A stretch of DNA of 64,000 nucleotides. Origin: a virus. Within the stretch, counting starts at the first letter, position 1. Each line of letters begins with the position of its first letter. The stretch lies in the IMG/VR virus record IMGVR_UViG_3300030099_008323, positions 1 to 64,000 of that record; one strand, written 5' to 3'. A program made the translations under genes and the position numbers. Of the stretch, positions 6,449 through 14,148 are shown piece by piece. The notes beneath the pieces are model-generated. The model did no database searches and was not told where the DNA came from. It saw only the letters and a list, made by a program, of their open reading frames with translations.

Positions 6449-8010
6449 GCCTCCACTATAGCATTATTTGTAGTTATCAATGTTGAGGCGACAGATACTG
6501 CATTCTGTAAAGCAACGCGGGTGACTTTCGCTGGATCAATAATACCTTTTTCTAGCATAGGAACAATCTCTTTCTTGCTAAAGTCATATCCAGTGTCCCG
6601 ATCTAAGCCGCTCAAGGAATTAATAATAATGTCACCAGATTCACCGGCGTTATACGCCATTTGCCTAATCGGCGCTTCGAGCGCGACGCGCACAATTTCG
6701 GCGCCTAATCTTTGGTCTTCATTTTCGTGCTCTACGACAAAATCGCGGCATCTCAGTAGCGCTGTTCCGCCGCCGGGAACAATACCCTCTTCTTGCGCAG
6801 CTGCAACAGCTTCGAGGGCGTCCTCAATTCTGTGCTTCTTCTCGATCATCTCTACCTCTGTTGGTGCTCCGACTTTAATTACAGCTACGCCACTCGAAAG
6901 CCTAGTGATTCTTGCTTGTAGCGAGCGAGCTTCCTCAAGATCGTCTGTCTGTTTTATTTCAGATTTAATTGAGTCAATCCTGCTTTCAATGGCTTCCCAA
7001 TCAGCCAAGCCATCAACAAAAATAGTATGGTTTTTTAGCACCTCGGCTTTCTTACACGATCCCAAATCAGCCAACTTTACGTCTTGCAAAGACTTACCAG
7101 AGTCTCTACTTATAAAAGTAGCGCCAACTGATAAACACAGGTCCTTCAGTAACTCCTTACGTTCTTTACCATATCCAGGCGCTTTAACTGCTGCAACCTT
7201 CATTGAACCTCGGACGGTGTTCATTATTAATGCGGCCAATGCTTGTCCTTCAACATGCTCAGCAACAATAATAAAAGGCCTAGATTCTCTTGCCACCAGC
7301 TCTAAAATTGGTAAAATATTTTTTACATTGTCTATTTTGTGATCTGTAACTAATACCAATAAATCCTCATATTGAATCGCGTTTTTTCGTTCATTAGTAA
7401 CAAATGCTTGCGCGAAATAACCTGAATTAAACTGAAAGCCTTCAATCACCTCTAAGCTAGTATCAGAAGACTTCGCTTCTTCAACTGTTATGGCACCGTC
7501 ATGACCAGCTTGGTCTGCTGCTGTTGAGATTAATTTACCAATTGACTGGTCTCCATTCGCTGATATCGTAGCTACATGCTGCACTTGCTCTTTTGAGACA
7601 ACCTCTTTGGAGATAGAGGCAATACTCTCAACAACTTTAGCTAAGGCCTTGTCCATCCCTCTTTTAAGCTCTATAGGTGAGCTGCCGGCAGCTAAGTATT
7701 TCTGGCTATCGCTGTACAAGGCGCGCGCAAGCACAGTTGAAGTTGTTGTCCCATCGCCTGCCAAGTTCGCAGTCTCGCTAGCAACTTGCTTAATTAATTG
7801 TGCTGCAGCATTTTCAAAAGGATCATCAAACTCAGTAAATTTAGCAACTGTTACACCGTCTTTTGTAACTATTGGATTACTGCCTTCCTTCGCCAGTAAG
7901 ACGTTCCTGCCTTTGGGTCCTAGAGTAGCGGCAACATTATTTGCCAGCTTGTTAATTCCAGATAATATTTTTTTTTGTAAATCTTCGTTGTCGCAATATT
8001 GTTTAGACAC
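6445..8010 (-). CDS. groEL: Chaperonin GroEL
   Basis: 521 residues. ATP-site motifs are intact: TLGPKG (29-34), TKDG (49-52), GDGTTT (85-90), and EDALEA before GGGTALL, which carries the ATPase aspartate. Length is slightly below bacterial GroEL (about 545), and the flexible GGM tail is missing: it ends TTNNAIVEA. It forms ring chambers that refold proteins, most likely phage capsid or enzyme proteins. A promoter-like element shared with hsp20 precedes it. No groES sits next to it, but a GroES-like gene lies at 19966. Confidence 0.97.
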   Translation of the reverse strand: MSKQYCDNEDLQKKILSGINKLANNVAATLGPKGRNVLLAKEGSNPIVTKDGVTVAKFTEFDDPFENAAAQLIKQVASETANLAGDGTTTSTVLARALYSDSQKYLAAGSSPIELKRGMDKALAKVVESIASISKEVVSKEQVQHVATISANGDQSIGKLISTAADQAGHDGAITVEEAKSSDTSLEVIEGFQFNSGYFAQAFVTNERKNAIQYEDLLVLVTDHKIDNVKNILPILELVARESRPFIIVAEHVEGQALAALIMNTVRGSMKVAAVKAPGYGKERKELLKDLCLSVGATFISRDSGKSLQDVKLADLGSCKKAEVLKNHTIFVDGLADWEAIESRIDSIKSEIKQTDDLEEARSLQARITRLSSGVAVIKVGAPTEVEMIEKKHRIEDALEAVAAAQEEGIVPGGGTALLRCRDFVVEHENEDQRLGAEIVRVALEAPIRQMAYNAGESGDIIINSLSGLDRDTGYDFSKKEIVPMLEKGIIDPAKVTRVALQNAVSVASTLITTNNAIVEA

Positions 8011-8032
8011 TTATACCTCTCTTAGTATAGAA

Positions 8033-8056
8033 TAAGCACATTATAATTTAAGTCAA
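8033..8056 (-). promoter_or_regulatory. Candidate promoter for groEL
   Basis: Coding strand TTGACT-N10-TGTGCTTA then TTCTATACT, matching the hsp20 element in sequence and spacing. A TATAAT is inside the 10-base gap but too close to TTGACT to be its partner. It lies 23 bases before the ATG. Confidence 0.45.
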
Positions 8057-8070
8057 CAGCTTTTTTAATA

Positions 8071-9618
8071 TTATTGCTCATCTTTTTGTCTAATGTATGT
8101 TCTCTGGCGCTGCTCAATTTGTCCAGCTGTCCTAGCAGCTTCAATTCCTTGAGACTTATCACCGCCAATGAAGTAGGCGTTAATCTCATTGGTTAGTTTT
8201 TCAACTCTAGAAAAAAGCTGGAAGATTTGCTCATTGAGAATCTCCACGTATTGTTCTGCTAATTCCCTCACGGCCTGCTGCCCAATCTTAATCTGTCCTA
8301 TGTAGCCAAAACCATCCTGATCATAACGCTTAGGCTTATAGTACCTAGAACTAACAACAAATTGAGTCTCTCCAGCTGAACCTTCATAGCCAGACGTCCT
8401 AGTAATCAATTGCCAAAAATCATTTGGACTCTTGTCCAGCGCGGCGCGCAGCATTGCAATTGACTCTCTATAGGAGCGGTAGCCCTCATAAGTCTTAGCG
8501 CCCTGTGTTTTCCATCTAGAATCACCAGCTGGCAGTTTTTCAAACTTAACAGGCTCGCCATCCTTGTAGAGCCTGAAAGTTTTACCACGTGGCTCGCGGC
8601 CCTCAAAGTCGTCGACATCCAATAACTCTGCGCCAGCAAATAGCTCTTTAACATAATCAGAGTCGTAAGAGTTTAAAATCTTCTTATACTGATTTAATCC
8701 TCCCGGGCCTCCCTTAGCCCAGCGCTTGGCCTCATCAGTGTCCATCGCTATTGGATTATAAGCCTCATCCTCAGTTGCCGGCTCACGTTCAGCGGGGTTA
8801 GAGGTTAAATCCTTGGGCAAAAGAAGGAGCAAGTAATTTTTCTTGTAAGATAACAGTGATTCCAAAAATGTTTGCGCGGTAAAATCAAACTGAAAGAATC
8901 TAATTGCTTGTGATTCTTCACCGGTTAGAGCTGCAGCAGAGCCGGCCTCTTTGAATGTCTTCAAGCCAACAATATAGCTCATCTTTCCATCGCCACCGGC
9001 CTGACCAACATACTGATCACTCTCTGGATCTTGTTTAAGTCCGGTAGGATCAATAAAGTGATCTACTAAGTCTCGGTAGCTACCATGCACGTCACCGGGA
9101 TTCTCACCCAGCAGCTTTAAGCTAACAGGATTCTTATCATTATCAACTAGATCTTGAATGCCTGCTGTACCAGCCGGCACCTGTGTACCACTTAATAGTG
9201 CAGCTAAGAAACCTTCAAATGCAAACCCTGCTGCAGATGCGTTAAAATGCAACAAAATATTAGTTAATGTGTCTAAAAGAACAATGTGCGAGAGAATCTC
9301 AGATACATCTTCAGTCACTGGTGGACTTTCAATAAATTCATTGATATATTGAATTTTTTCAGTCAAATTATTGCCCTTTGCAACAATCCTAGACAGCAAG
9401 TTTTGAATAATCTCTCTGTCCTTTGTGCCTTCTTTTCCCCACATTTTTTCAGAAATTCTGATGATTGGTAATCTTAGAGTTACATCTTTCTTTTGTTCGA
9501 TTAATAAACTAGAGCCAGCAACATGCTCAATCATCTCCATGATGCTTCCCAAGCTTACCTCGAAGGGCTCTGCTTTATAATAATTTTGTTTTAAAAAATT
9601 TAAATCTTCCTGATTCAT
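8071..9618 (-). CDS. Large hypothetical protein (515 aa)
   Basis: Not recognised by name. The centre has a block, AAGFAFEGFLAALL (about 131-144), then IQDLVDN and PVSLKLLGE, in which Glu, Asp and Ser-x-Lys are spaced as in PD-(D/E)xK nucleases; similar blocks recur in hypothetical proteins of marine myoviruses. The C-terminal 90 residues look like a coiled coil (VRELAEQYVEILNEQI). It could be a nuclease-fold protein or a virion component. It lies between groEL and clpP. Confidence 0.6.
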   Translation of the reverse strand: MNQEDLNFLKQNYYKAEPFEVSLGSIMEMIEHVAGSSLLIEQKKDVTLRLPIIRISEKMWGKEGTKDREIIQNLLSRIVAKGNNLTEKIQYINEFIESPPVTEDVSEILSHIVLLDTLTNILLHFNASAAGFAFEGFLAALLSGTQVPAGTAGIQDLVDNDKNPVSLKLLGENPGDVHGSYRDLVDHFIDPTGLKQDPESDQYVGQAGGDGKMSYIVGLKTFKEAGSAAALTGEESQAIRFFQFDFTAQTFLESLLSYKKNYLLLLLPKDLTSNPAEREPATEDEAYNPIAMDTDEAKRWAKGGPGGLNQYKKILNSYDSDYVKELFAGAELLDVDDFEGREPRGKTFRLYKDGEPVKFEKLPAGDSRWKTQGAKTYEGYRSYRESIAMLRAALDKSPNDFWQLITRTSGYEGSAGETQFVVSSRYYKPKRYDQDGFGYIGQIKIGQQAVRELAEQYVEILNEQIFQLFSRVEKLTNEINAYFIGGDKSQGIEAARTAGQIEQRQRTYIRQKDEQ

Positions 9619-9639
9619 AAACCTACCTCTTCTATGTAA

Positions 9640-10302
9640 TTAGACAATAATATCAGCAATTCCTAAATTAACGGCCTCTTCAGCATTAATATAAACGTTT
9701 GTCTTTTTATCCATTAGTTTTTTAATATGCTTCTTGGTCATATCTGTCTCTTCAGCCAATGCATTAATATACATACTTTGAGTCATTTTTGTCTCAGAAA
9801 ATTCATTTTCAATATCTGCTATATGACCATGCTGGCCAGCTACAACACCATGTATCATAACTCTGCAGTGTTTGCCAATCCTTCTTTCGCCCTTTGTGCC
9901 TGCTGCTAGCAGCAACACACCTGCTGACATTACTTTGCCTAAACCATGAGTGTGTATAGGAGTGCGCTCTCGAATCATCCTCATGGTGTCATAGACTGAA
10001 AACATCTCAGTTGCTTGGCCACCATATGTTGAAATATAGAAATCAATTGGATCAGCAATAAAGCTTTCAATTGTATTGTCTTCGGTGCTCATCTGAACTG
10101 TTGTGTTAGTTGAAAAATCCAAACTCAACAAAGCGTATACAACTTCAACGCATTTTTCTTCGTTAACATCTCCGTATAATGCTAAAGCCCTCATTTCAGG
10201 CCGCTCGGAGGCAACGCTTAGCATGGACAACAGTTCATCAGTTTCGTTGTCTTTTTTTTCTTTTTCCTTTTCTTTCTTTTTTTCCCCTAATTTAACGACC
10301 AT
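9640..10302 (-). CDS. clpP: ClpP-like serine protease
   Basis: 220 residues after a Lys/Glu-rich N-terminal tail (residues 6-22). The ClpP fold is clear: DFYISTYGGQ, GLGKVMSAGVLLLAAG with candidate nucleophile Ser126 (MSAG), RVMIHGVVAG with His151, and a candidate Asp198 before TNVYINAEEA. The usual Met-Ala or Met-Gly after Ser is Ala-Gly here. Phages use such proteases for protein turnover or head maturation; which applies here is unknown. No ClpX/ClpA is seen in the window. Confidence 0.88.
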   Translation of the reverse strand: MVVKLGEKKKEKEKEKKDNETDELLSMLSVASERPEMRALALYGDVNEEKCVEVVYALLSLDFSTNTTVQMSTEDNTIESFIADPIDFYISTYGGQATEMFSVYDTMRMIRERTPIHTHGLGKVMSAGVLLLAAGTKGERRIGKHCRVMIHGVVAGQHGHIADIENEFSETKMTQSMYINALAEETDMTKKHIKKLMDKKTNVYINAEEAVNLGIADIIV

Positions 10303-10332
10303 TTAATATACTCCTAATAAAATTAAAAAAAA

Positions 10333-10354
10333 AGGCAGAGGGTAACCTCTGCCT
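10333..10354 (-). terminator. Rho-independent terminator
   Basis: Coding strand AGGCAGAGG-TTAC-CCTCTGCCT followed by eight or more T's. A perfect 9-base-pair stem with a 4-base loop, 29 bases after the stop of the acidic protein gene. It separates that gene from clpP. Confidence 0.9.
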
Positions 10355-10382
10355 TGATATCCATCGTGCAACAAAATCCTAA

Positions 10383-11042
10383 TTAAGAATTTTTTCTACT
10401 GGCCTGAATTAGCCTTCGGGCAACGCGGCGTGTTACCTCATTCACAAATTCCTCACCTAAGGTATCATCTTCCTCTAAGGTGTAGTCCTCTTCCATAGGA
10501 GGCTTCTCTTCATCGTCTGGCGCGCCCATGTCTGGTGGAGGACCGCCTGCATCCATGTCCGTTTCCATGTCAGCGTCGGCGCGCGATAAGTCCATAGGAC
10601 TGTCTTCTATACCATCGACATCGTCTGCACCGTCAGCGTCGATCTCTGCCTCTGGCGCAGCGTCACCAAGTTTTGCTTTTGCAGCGTCCATGACCATATC
10701 TAAAATATCCATGACAATATCTTTTGCCATGTCTGGATCAACATCGACTGGCGCATCGTCAGCGCCACCTGCATCATCAAGACCGAGGTCATCGTCTGGT
10801 GCGTCGGCGTGCATATCTTCTGTCACGTCATCTTCATAAAGGGCCTCTTCAACAGGATCTTTATCTTTGCCAGCATGCTTCATCCCTTCAGCAGGGTCTT
10901 CATGCTTGTCCTCTTCAAGAGAGTCTTCTTCCATGCCGTAAGTCTCGTTGAGTCTAGAGATAACACCGCCAGCTAGTGGTGTCAAGTTAGCGATTTTCAT
11001 CATTTTGCGAATTTCTGATTCATTTAAAAGTTCTTTACTCAT
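10383..11042 (-). CDS. Acidic low-complexity protein (219 aa)
   Basis: The centre is rich in Asp, Ala and Glu and probably disordered. Conserved-looking helices cap each end: LNESEIRKMMKIANL (about 6-20) and EFVNEVTRRVARRLIQ (about 197-212). Similar helix-plus-acidic-linker proteins are found in marine phages near virion genes. A strong terminator follows, which suggests high expression. It may be a virion or scaffold-type protein; function not shown. Confidence 0.65.
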   Translation of the reverse strand: MSKELLNESEIRKMMKIANLTPLAGGVISRLNETYGMEEDSLEEDKHEDPAEGMKHAGKDKDPVEEALYEDDVTEDMHADAPDDDLGLDDAGGADDAPVDVDPDMAKDIVMDILDMVMDAAKAKLGDAAPEAEIDADGADDVDGIEDSPMDLSRADADMETDMDAGGPPPDMGAPDDEEKPPMEEDYTLEEDDTLGEEFVNEVTRRVARRLIQASRKNS

Positions 11043-11075
11043 TTTTGTTCTCCTAAAGATGCTTCTGGCAACATA

Positions 11076-11381
11076 TTAAATAGCTTCATCTTTTAATAAA
11101 TGACTTATTTTTTTCAACGCCTTATCTTGTATTTGTTTGACCCTCACAAAACTAATCCCTAGGCGATCAGCTATGTCTCTTAAAGTCATATCATCATTCT
11201 TATCTAGTGTTTCAATTAAACAATTATATTCTTTCTCATAGTCAATCCAATTTCTGCAACTTGAGTTCTCCTTTGGGCATGCCGTCTTCAGCTTTCGACA
11301 TGCCTTCAAACAGTCTCTCGCTACTTCGACCCCTGTTTGTGGAGTAACATTAAAAGATGAATATCTTTTCTTTGGCATCAT
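11076..11381 (-). CDS. Sigma-factor region 4-like DNA-binding protein
   Basis: 101 residues. The C-terminal third (MTLRDIADRLGISFVRVKQI then QDKALKKI) is a helix-turn-helix typical of sigma-70 region 4, which contacts the -35 box. The first half has three Cys (CLKACRKLKTACP) and could bind a metal. With region 4 only, it may be a transcription co-activator or a minimal sigma factor for phage promoters. It overlaps the upstream gene by 4 bases. Confidence 0.75.
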   Translation of the reverse strand: MMPKKRYSSFNVTPQTGVEVARDCLKACRKLKTACPKENSSCRNWIDYEKEYNCLIETLDKNDDMTLRDIADRLGISFVRVKQIQDKALKKISHLLKDEAI

Positions 11382-11716
11382 AAGCCTGTCTCCTGTTCTA
11401 TGGTATCAAATATATTCTCTATCTCATTTTCATTAATTGAAAATTTTTTTTCTATCTCAGCAGTTGATTTTCTTATTTTATTTATTTTTGCCCTTTTACT
11501 CTTGCCCTGAATCTGGTTGTCTTTTTTGTATCTTGTGATGAAAGAGTGTATAAGTTCATCATTATTTATATAACCAGTAACCATCATCCTAAAAAATTGT
11601 GATTGTGTAATTTCATCAAACTGACACCTTATTCTCAATTTTGTTTGACGATCTGGGCTATCATAAAACATTATTTTTTTTCTATTTTTAACGCTAGGCG
11701 CACTAGAGTCTCCCAA
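11378..11716 (-). CDS. Hypothetical protein (112 aa), possibly ribbon-helix-helix
   Basis: A beta-like stretch (TKLRIRCQFDEI, about 25-36) followed by two helices (TQSQFFRMMVTGYI, NDELIHSFITRY) resembles ribbon-helix-helix DNA-binding proteins. The rest is basic and coiled-coil-like. It is translated together with the sigma-like protein, so a transcription role is reasonable but unproven. Confidence 0.6.
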   Translation of the reverse strand: MGDSSAPSVKNRKKIMFYDSPDRQTKLRIRCQFDEITQSQFFRMMVTGYINNDELIHSFITRYKKDNQIQGKSKRAKINKIRKSTAEIEKKFSINENEIENIFDTIEQETGL

Positions 11717-11719
11717 TGT

Positions 11720-12760
11720 TTACTTCCTCCACAAAATATGTGTGTTACTCTCAAGCTGCGCAGCTGAAGATTGAATTACAAAGCTAGCTGAAGATCGTAA
11801 TTGCTGCAGCGTTCGTGCGCCGGTGTAAGATAGCCCACTTCTGATACCACCTATAATATCTGCAAAAACATCCTCAACTGATCCCCTGTAAGGAACAACG
11901 GTTGCAACTCCCTCCGGAGTAGAATTCTTACCTCGCCAGGCACGCTGTGCCTCCTTTGAGGCCATTCCCCGATACTCTTTAAACTTCTCGCCGCTAACAC
12001 TAGTAGAGATTTTGCCTGGAGTCTCATCTGTGCCAGCCAGGATGGATCCAACCATTACAAAATCTGCGCCTGCGGCGAGGGCTTTAACCATGTCTCCAGT
12101 GGTTTTAATACCGCCATCAGCAATAATTTTTGTGTCATAAGTTGATCTAGCGCAATCAAAAACACTTTGAAGCGTAGGTAAGCCATGCCCAGTGACTATT
12201 CTGGTTGAGCATATGGAGCCACCTCCAATACCAACACGAATTGAGCCTGCGCCCCAGCTAGCTAAATCATTAAATGCACCTAAAGTAGCTACATTGCCGG
12301 CCATTAAGTGTATCTCGCCAGAGAACATATCATTTAGATTTTTAAGGCAGCGCTCCATCAAGGCATGATGGCCATGGGCTACATCAATGCACAACACTTT
12401 TGCTCCAGATTTTACTAAGGCGTCTGCTCTCTCAATATAATCACCAGTCATGCCGATCGCCGCACCAACATTGCTAGCTCCAAGCAGCCAAGACTTGTAA
12501 ACTAAATCAGCCTGCTCTTCAATTGTATTATATCTGTGTATAATTCCTAGTCCACCATGTTTGTCTATGGCAGCTGCCATATCTGCGCCTGTAACCGTAT
12601 CCATAGGGCTAGAGATCAAAGGCATGTCCAGGCGTATAGAGTCCTCTAAACTACTCCCAATGTCTACCTCTGTTCTGCTTTGTATATCAGAGTATTTTGG
12701 TGTCAGCAATACGTCATCAAAAGAATATGTTTGTTGCATCTTATCTGTCCTAAAATCCAT
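11720..12760 (-). CDS. guaB: IMP dehydrogenase / GMP reductase family enzyme
   Basis: 346 residues. The catalytic loop [11 protein letters not shown] puts the nucleophile at Cys184, followed by RIVTGHGLP; the phosphate site [10 protein letters not shown] and the flap start [10 protein letters not shown] are present. The CBS regulatory pair normally inserted near residue 100 is absent, so length matches GMP reductase. Local details (ETPGK, TPEGV, the RIVTGHG loop) look more like IMPDH. Either way it shifts purine pools, and IMPDH would favour GTP/dGTP. It overlaps the dUTPase gene by 11 bases. Confidence 0.88.
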   Translation of the reverse strand: MDFRTDKMQQTYSFDDVLLTPKYSDIQSRTEVDIGSSLEDSIRLDMPLISSPMDTVTGADMAAAIDKHGGLGIIHRYNTIEEQADLVYKSWLLGASNVGAAIGMTGDYIERADALVKSGAKVLCIDVAHGHHALMERCLKNLNDMFSGEIHLMAGNVATLGAFNDLASWGAGSIRVGIGGGSICSTRIVTGHGLPTLQSVFDCARSTYDTKIIADGGIKTTGDMVKALAAGADFVMVGSILAGTDETPGKISTSVSGEKFKEYRGMASKEAQRAWRGKNSTPEGVATVVPYRGSVEDVFADIIGGIRSGLSYTGARTLQQLRSSASFVIQSSAAQLESNTHILWRK

Positions 12761-13316
12761 TTGGGGTCCACTCCTCTTCTTGTATTAGTTTAGCAATGCT
12801 ATCATTTTTTTTTGGATACTGATCTCGCACATCTAGTTCAGCGAAGCTATGAACATCCCTTTTGTCAGTGCTACCTAAAGCTCCAGAGCCTCGCTCTGAT
12901 ATAGTAATACCATGCCTATATAGATCTTTTTCGGGCACCAACTTGGGGCGAAAGTGAACAACCGGGACTAACACTAATTGTGCTATCTTTTCGTCTCTAG
13001 ATATATATTGTACCTTCCTGCCAATATTATGAAGGTCGATAAAAACTTCACCGTCATAGCCACTGTCAATAATATGCGCGCCGACAACCAATGATCTTTT
13101 AGCGCCCATGCTAGAACGATTGCAAACCTGCAGCATGTAGCCGTGAGGCACACCAAAGCTTAAGCCAGTTGGTAAAAGCATATTTTCACCCGGCTTAATC
13201 GATGCTGATGAAACTTGAGGGTCTTTTGGGCAATAAAAAACATCTAAGCCAGCGTCACTCGGATTTGCTCGATCCGGGCATTTCGCACCTTTCCTTCTCT
13301 TGTACTCTAAAATCAT
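12750..13316 (-). CDS. dut: dUTPase
   Basis: 188 residues. All five trimeric dUTPase motifs are visible: PSDAGLDV (19-26), NRSSMGAKR (66-74), GAHIIDSGYDGEV (79-91), KIAQLVLVPV (110-119), and RGSGALGST (142-150). It converts dUTP to dUMP, keeping uracil out of phage DNA. About 38 extra residues follow motif 5. The start (GAGGAG upstream) lies 62 bases inside the preceding zinc-finger gene. Confidence 0.95.
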   Translation of the reverse strand: MILEYKRRKGAKCPDRANPSDAGLDVFYCPKDPQVSSASIKPGENMLLPTGLSFGVPHGYMLQVCNRSSMGAKRSLVVGAHIIDSGYDGEVFIDLHNIGRKVQYISRDEKIAQLVLVPVVHFRPKLVPEKDLYRHGITISERGSGALGSTDKRDVHSFAELDVRDQYPKKNDSIAKLIQEEEWTPNGF

Positions 13317-13575
13317 TATTAAACTCCTCTATAATTTTGTTTGCTTTGCCCCAACATTTAGGGCAATATAATCTTACAACTTCCTCTCTTTCTCTTACAA
13401 CAACCTTCCAAGTCATAGCATGCTCCTTAGATTTTTTGTCGTAGGGCTCGCTGCATGCTGAACACTCGGTACCAAGCTTATCGAACATAAAAAGCTGCTG
13501 CTTCATCAGTTTTTCAATTTCTTTTTTTTCTTTTTTAGCTTTATTCCTAGCCACTTTTCTTTTTAAACTTCCCAT
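13255..13575 (-). CDS. Zinc-ribbon-like protein (106 aa)
   Basis: A basic coiled-coil N-terminus (KRKVARNKAKKEKKEIEKL) is followed by CSACSEP and YCPKCW, two CxxC pairs that likely bind one zinc ion. The last 20 codons overlap the dUTPase gene in another frame. The function is unknown; nucleic-acid binding is likely from the basic helix and zinc ribbon. Confidence 0.68.
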   Translation of the reverse strand: MGSLKRKVARNKAKKEKKEIEKLMKQQLFMFDKLGTECSACSEPYDKKSKEHAMTWKVVVREREEVVRLYCPKCWGKANKIIEEFNNDFRVQEKERCEMPGSSKSE

Positions 13576-14144
13576 TACTCGTATTCTTCTCTTAGAAAAT
13601 TAGTATAGGCAAACTCTCCATATCTCTTGATGGCTTCCTGGTCATATGCTCTAGCCGCTTCCTCTTTGGTAGAGAAGTACCCTAGTTCCTTTCGATTGCG
13701 AGAGCGGTGTCCAATTCGGGCCCGCCATCGATTGCCATTTTTATAGACACCTTTCAGGCCAGATTTTGAATTTTTTTGCGGAGGCTTGTTTGCATTATTT
13801 TGAGCATTTGTACATACGCGCAAGTTTTCTCTCCTGTTATCCAGGCCATTGCCATTGATGTGATCAACCTGCATATCTTCAGGCGGGCTCATCAACAGAC
13901 GATGAAGGAAGATAGCCTTTCTCCTTTTTCGAGTCTGGCCCGGGCGGTCGGAGCGAGGAATACGATCGCCTCTTGGGCAGTCGATGTGTGCTTTAACGTA
14001 CACTTTGTCACTACCCTTGTAGTGATTGAATTTTGCCCACCATTTATATTTGCTAACAATCGGCCAATCATCTTCGTCAATGATTGCAATTTGATCGCCG
14101 TACTTTGGACTCTTAAGAATGATTTCTCTGGTTTTGTTTTTCAT
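13575..14144 (-). CDS. HNH endonuclease with AP2 domain
   Basis: 189 residues. An HNH core (FLHRLLM, then VDHINGNGLDNRRENLRVCTN) sits at about 78-112, followed by an AP2 DNA-binding domain (SGLKGVYKNGNRWRARI, LGYFSTKEEAARAYDQEA) at about 126-170. This is the usual build of phage homing endonucleases. It lies directly downstream of dnaE (4-base gap) and does not interrupt it. Confidence 0.93.
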   Translation of the reverse strand: MKNKTREIILKSPKYGDQIAIIDEDDWPIVSKYKWWAKFNHYKGSDKVYVKAHIDCPRGDRIPRSDRPGQTRKRRKAIFLHRLLMSPPEDMQVDHINGNGLDNRRENLRVCTNAQNNANKPPQKNSKSGLKGVYKNGNRWRARIGHRSRNRKELGYFSTKEEAARAYDQEAIKRYGEFAYTNFLREEYE

Positions 14145-14148
14145 AGTT

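Noticed and set aside
6521-7342. Long open frame on the plus strand (273 codons) inside groEL
   Set aside because: It is antisense to a clear groEL; composition is Ser-rich as expected of a reverse frame, and no ribosome site or motif is present. The same applies to plus-strand frames at 35297, 49207, 49929 and 14354.
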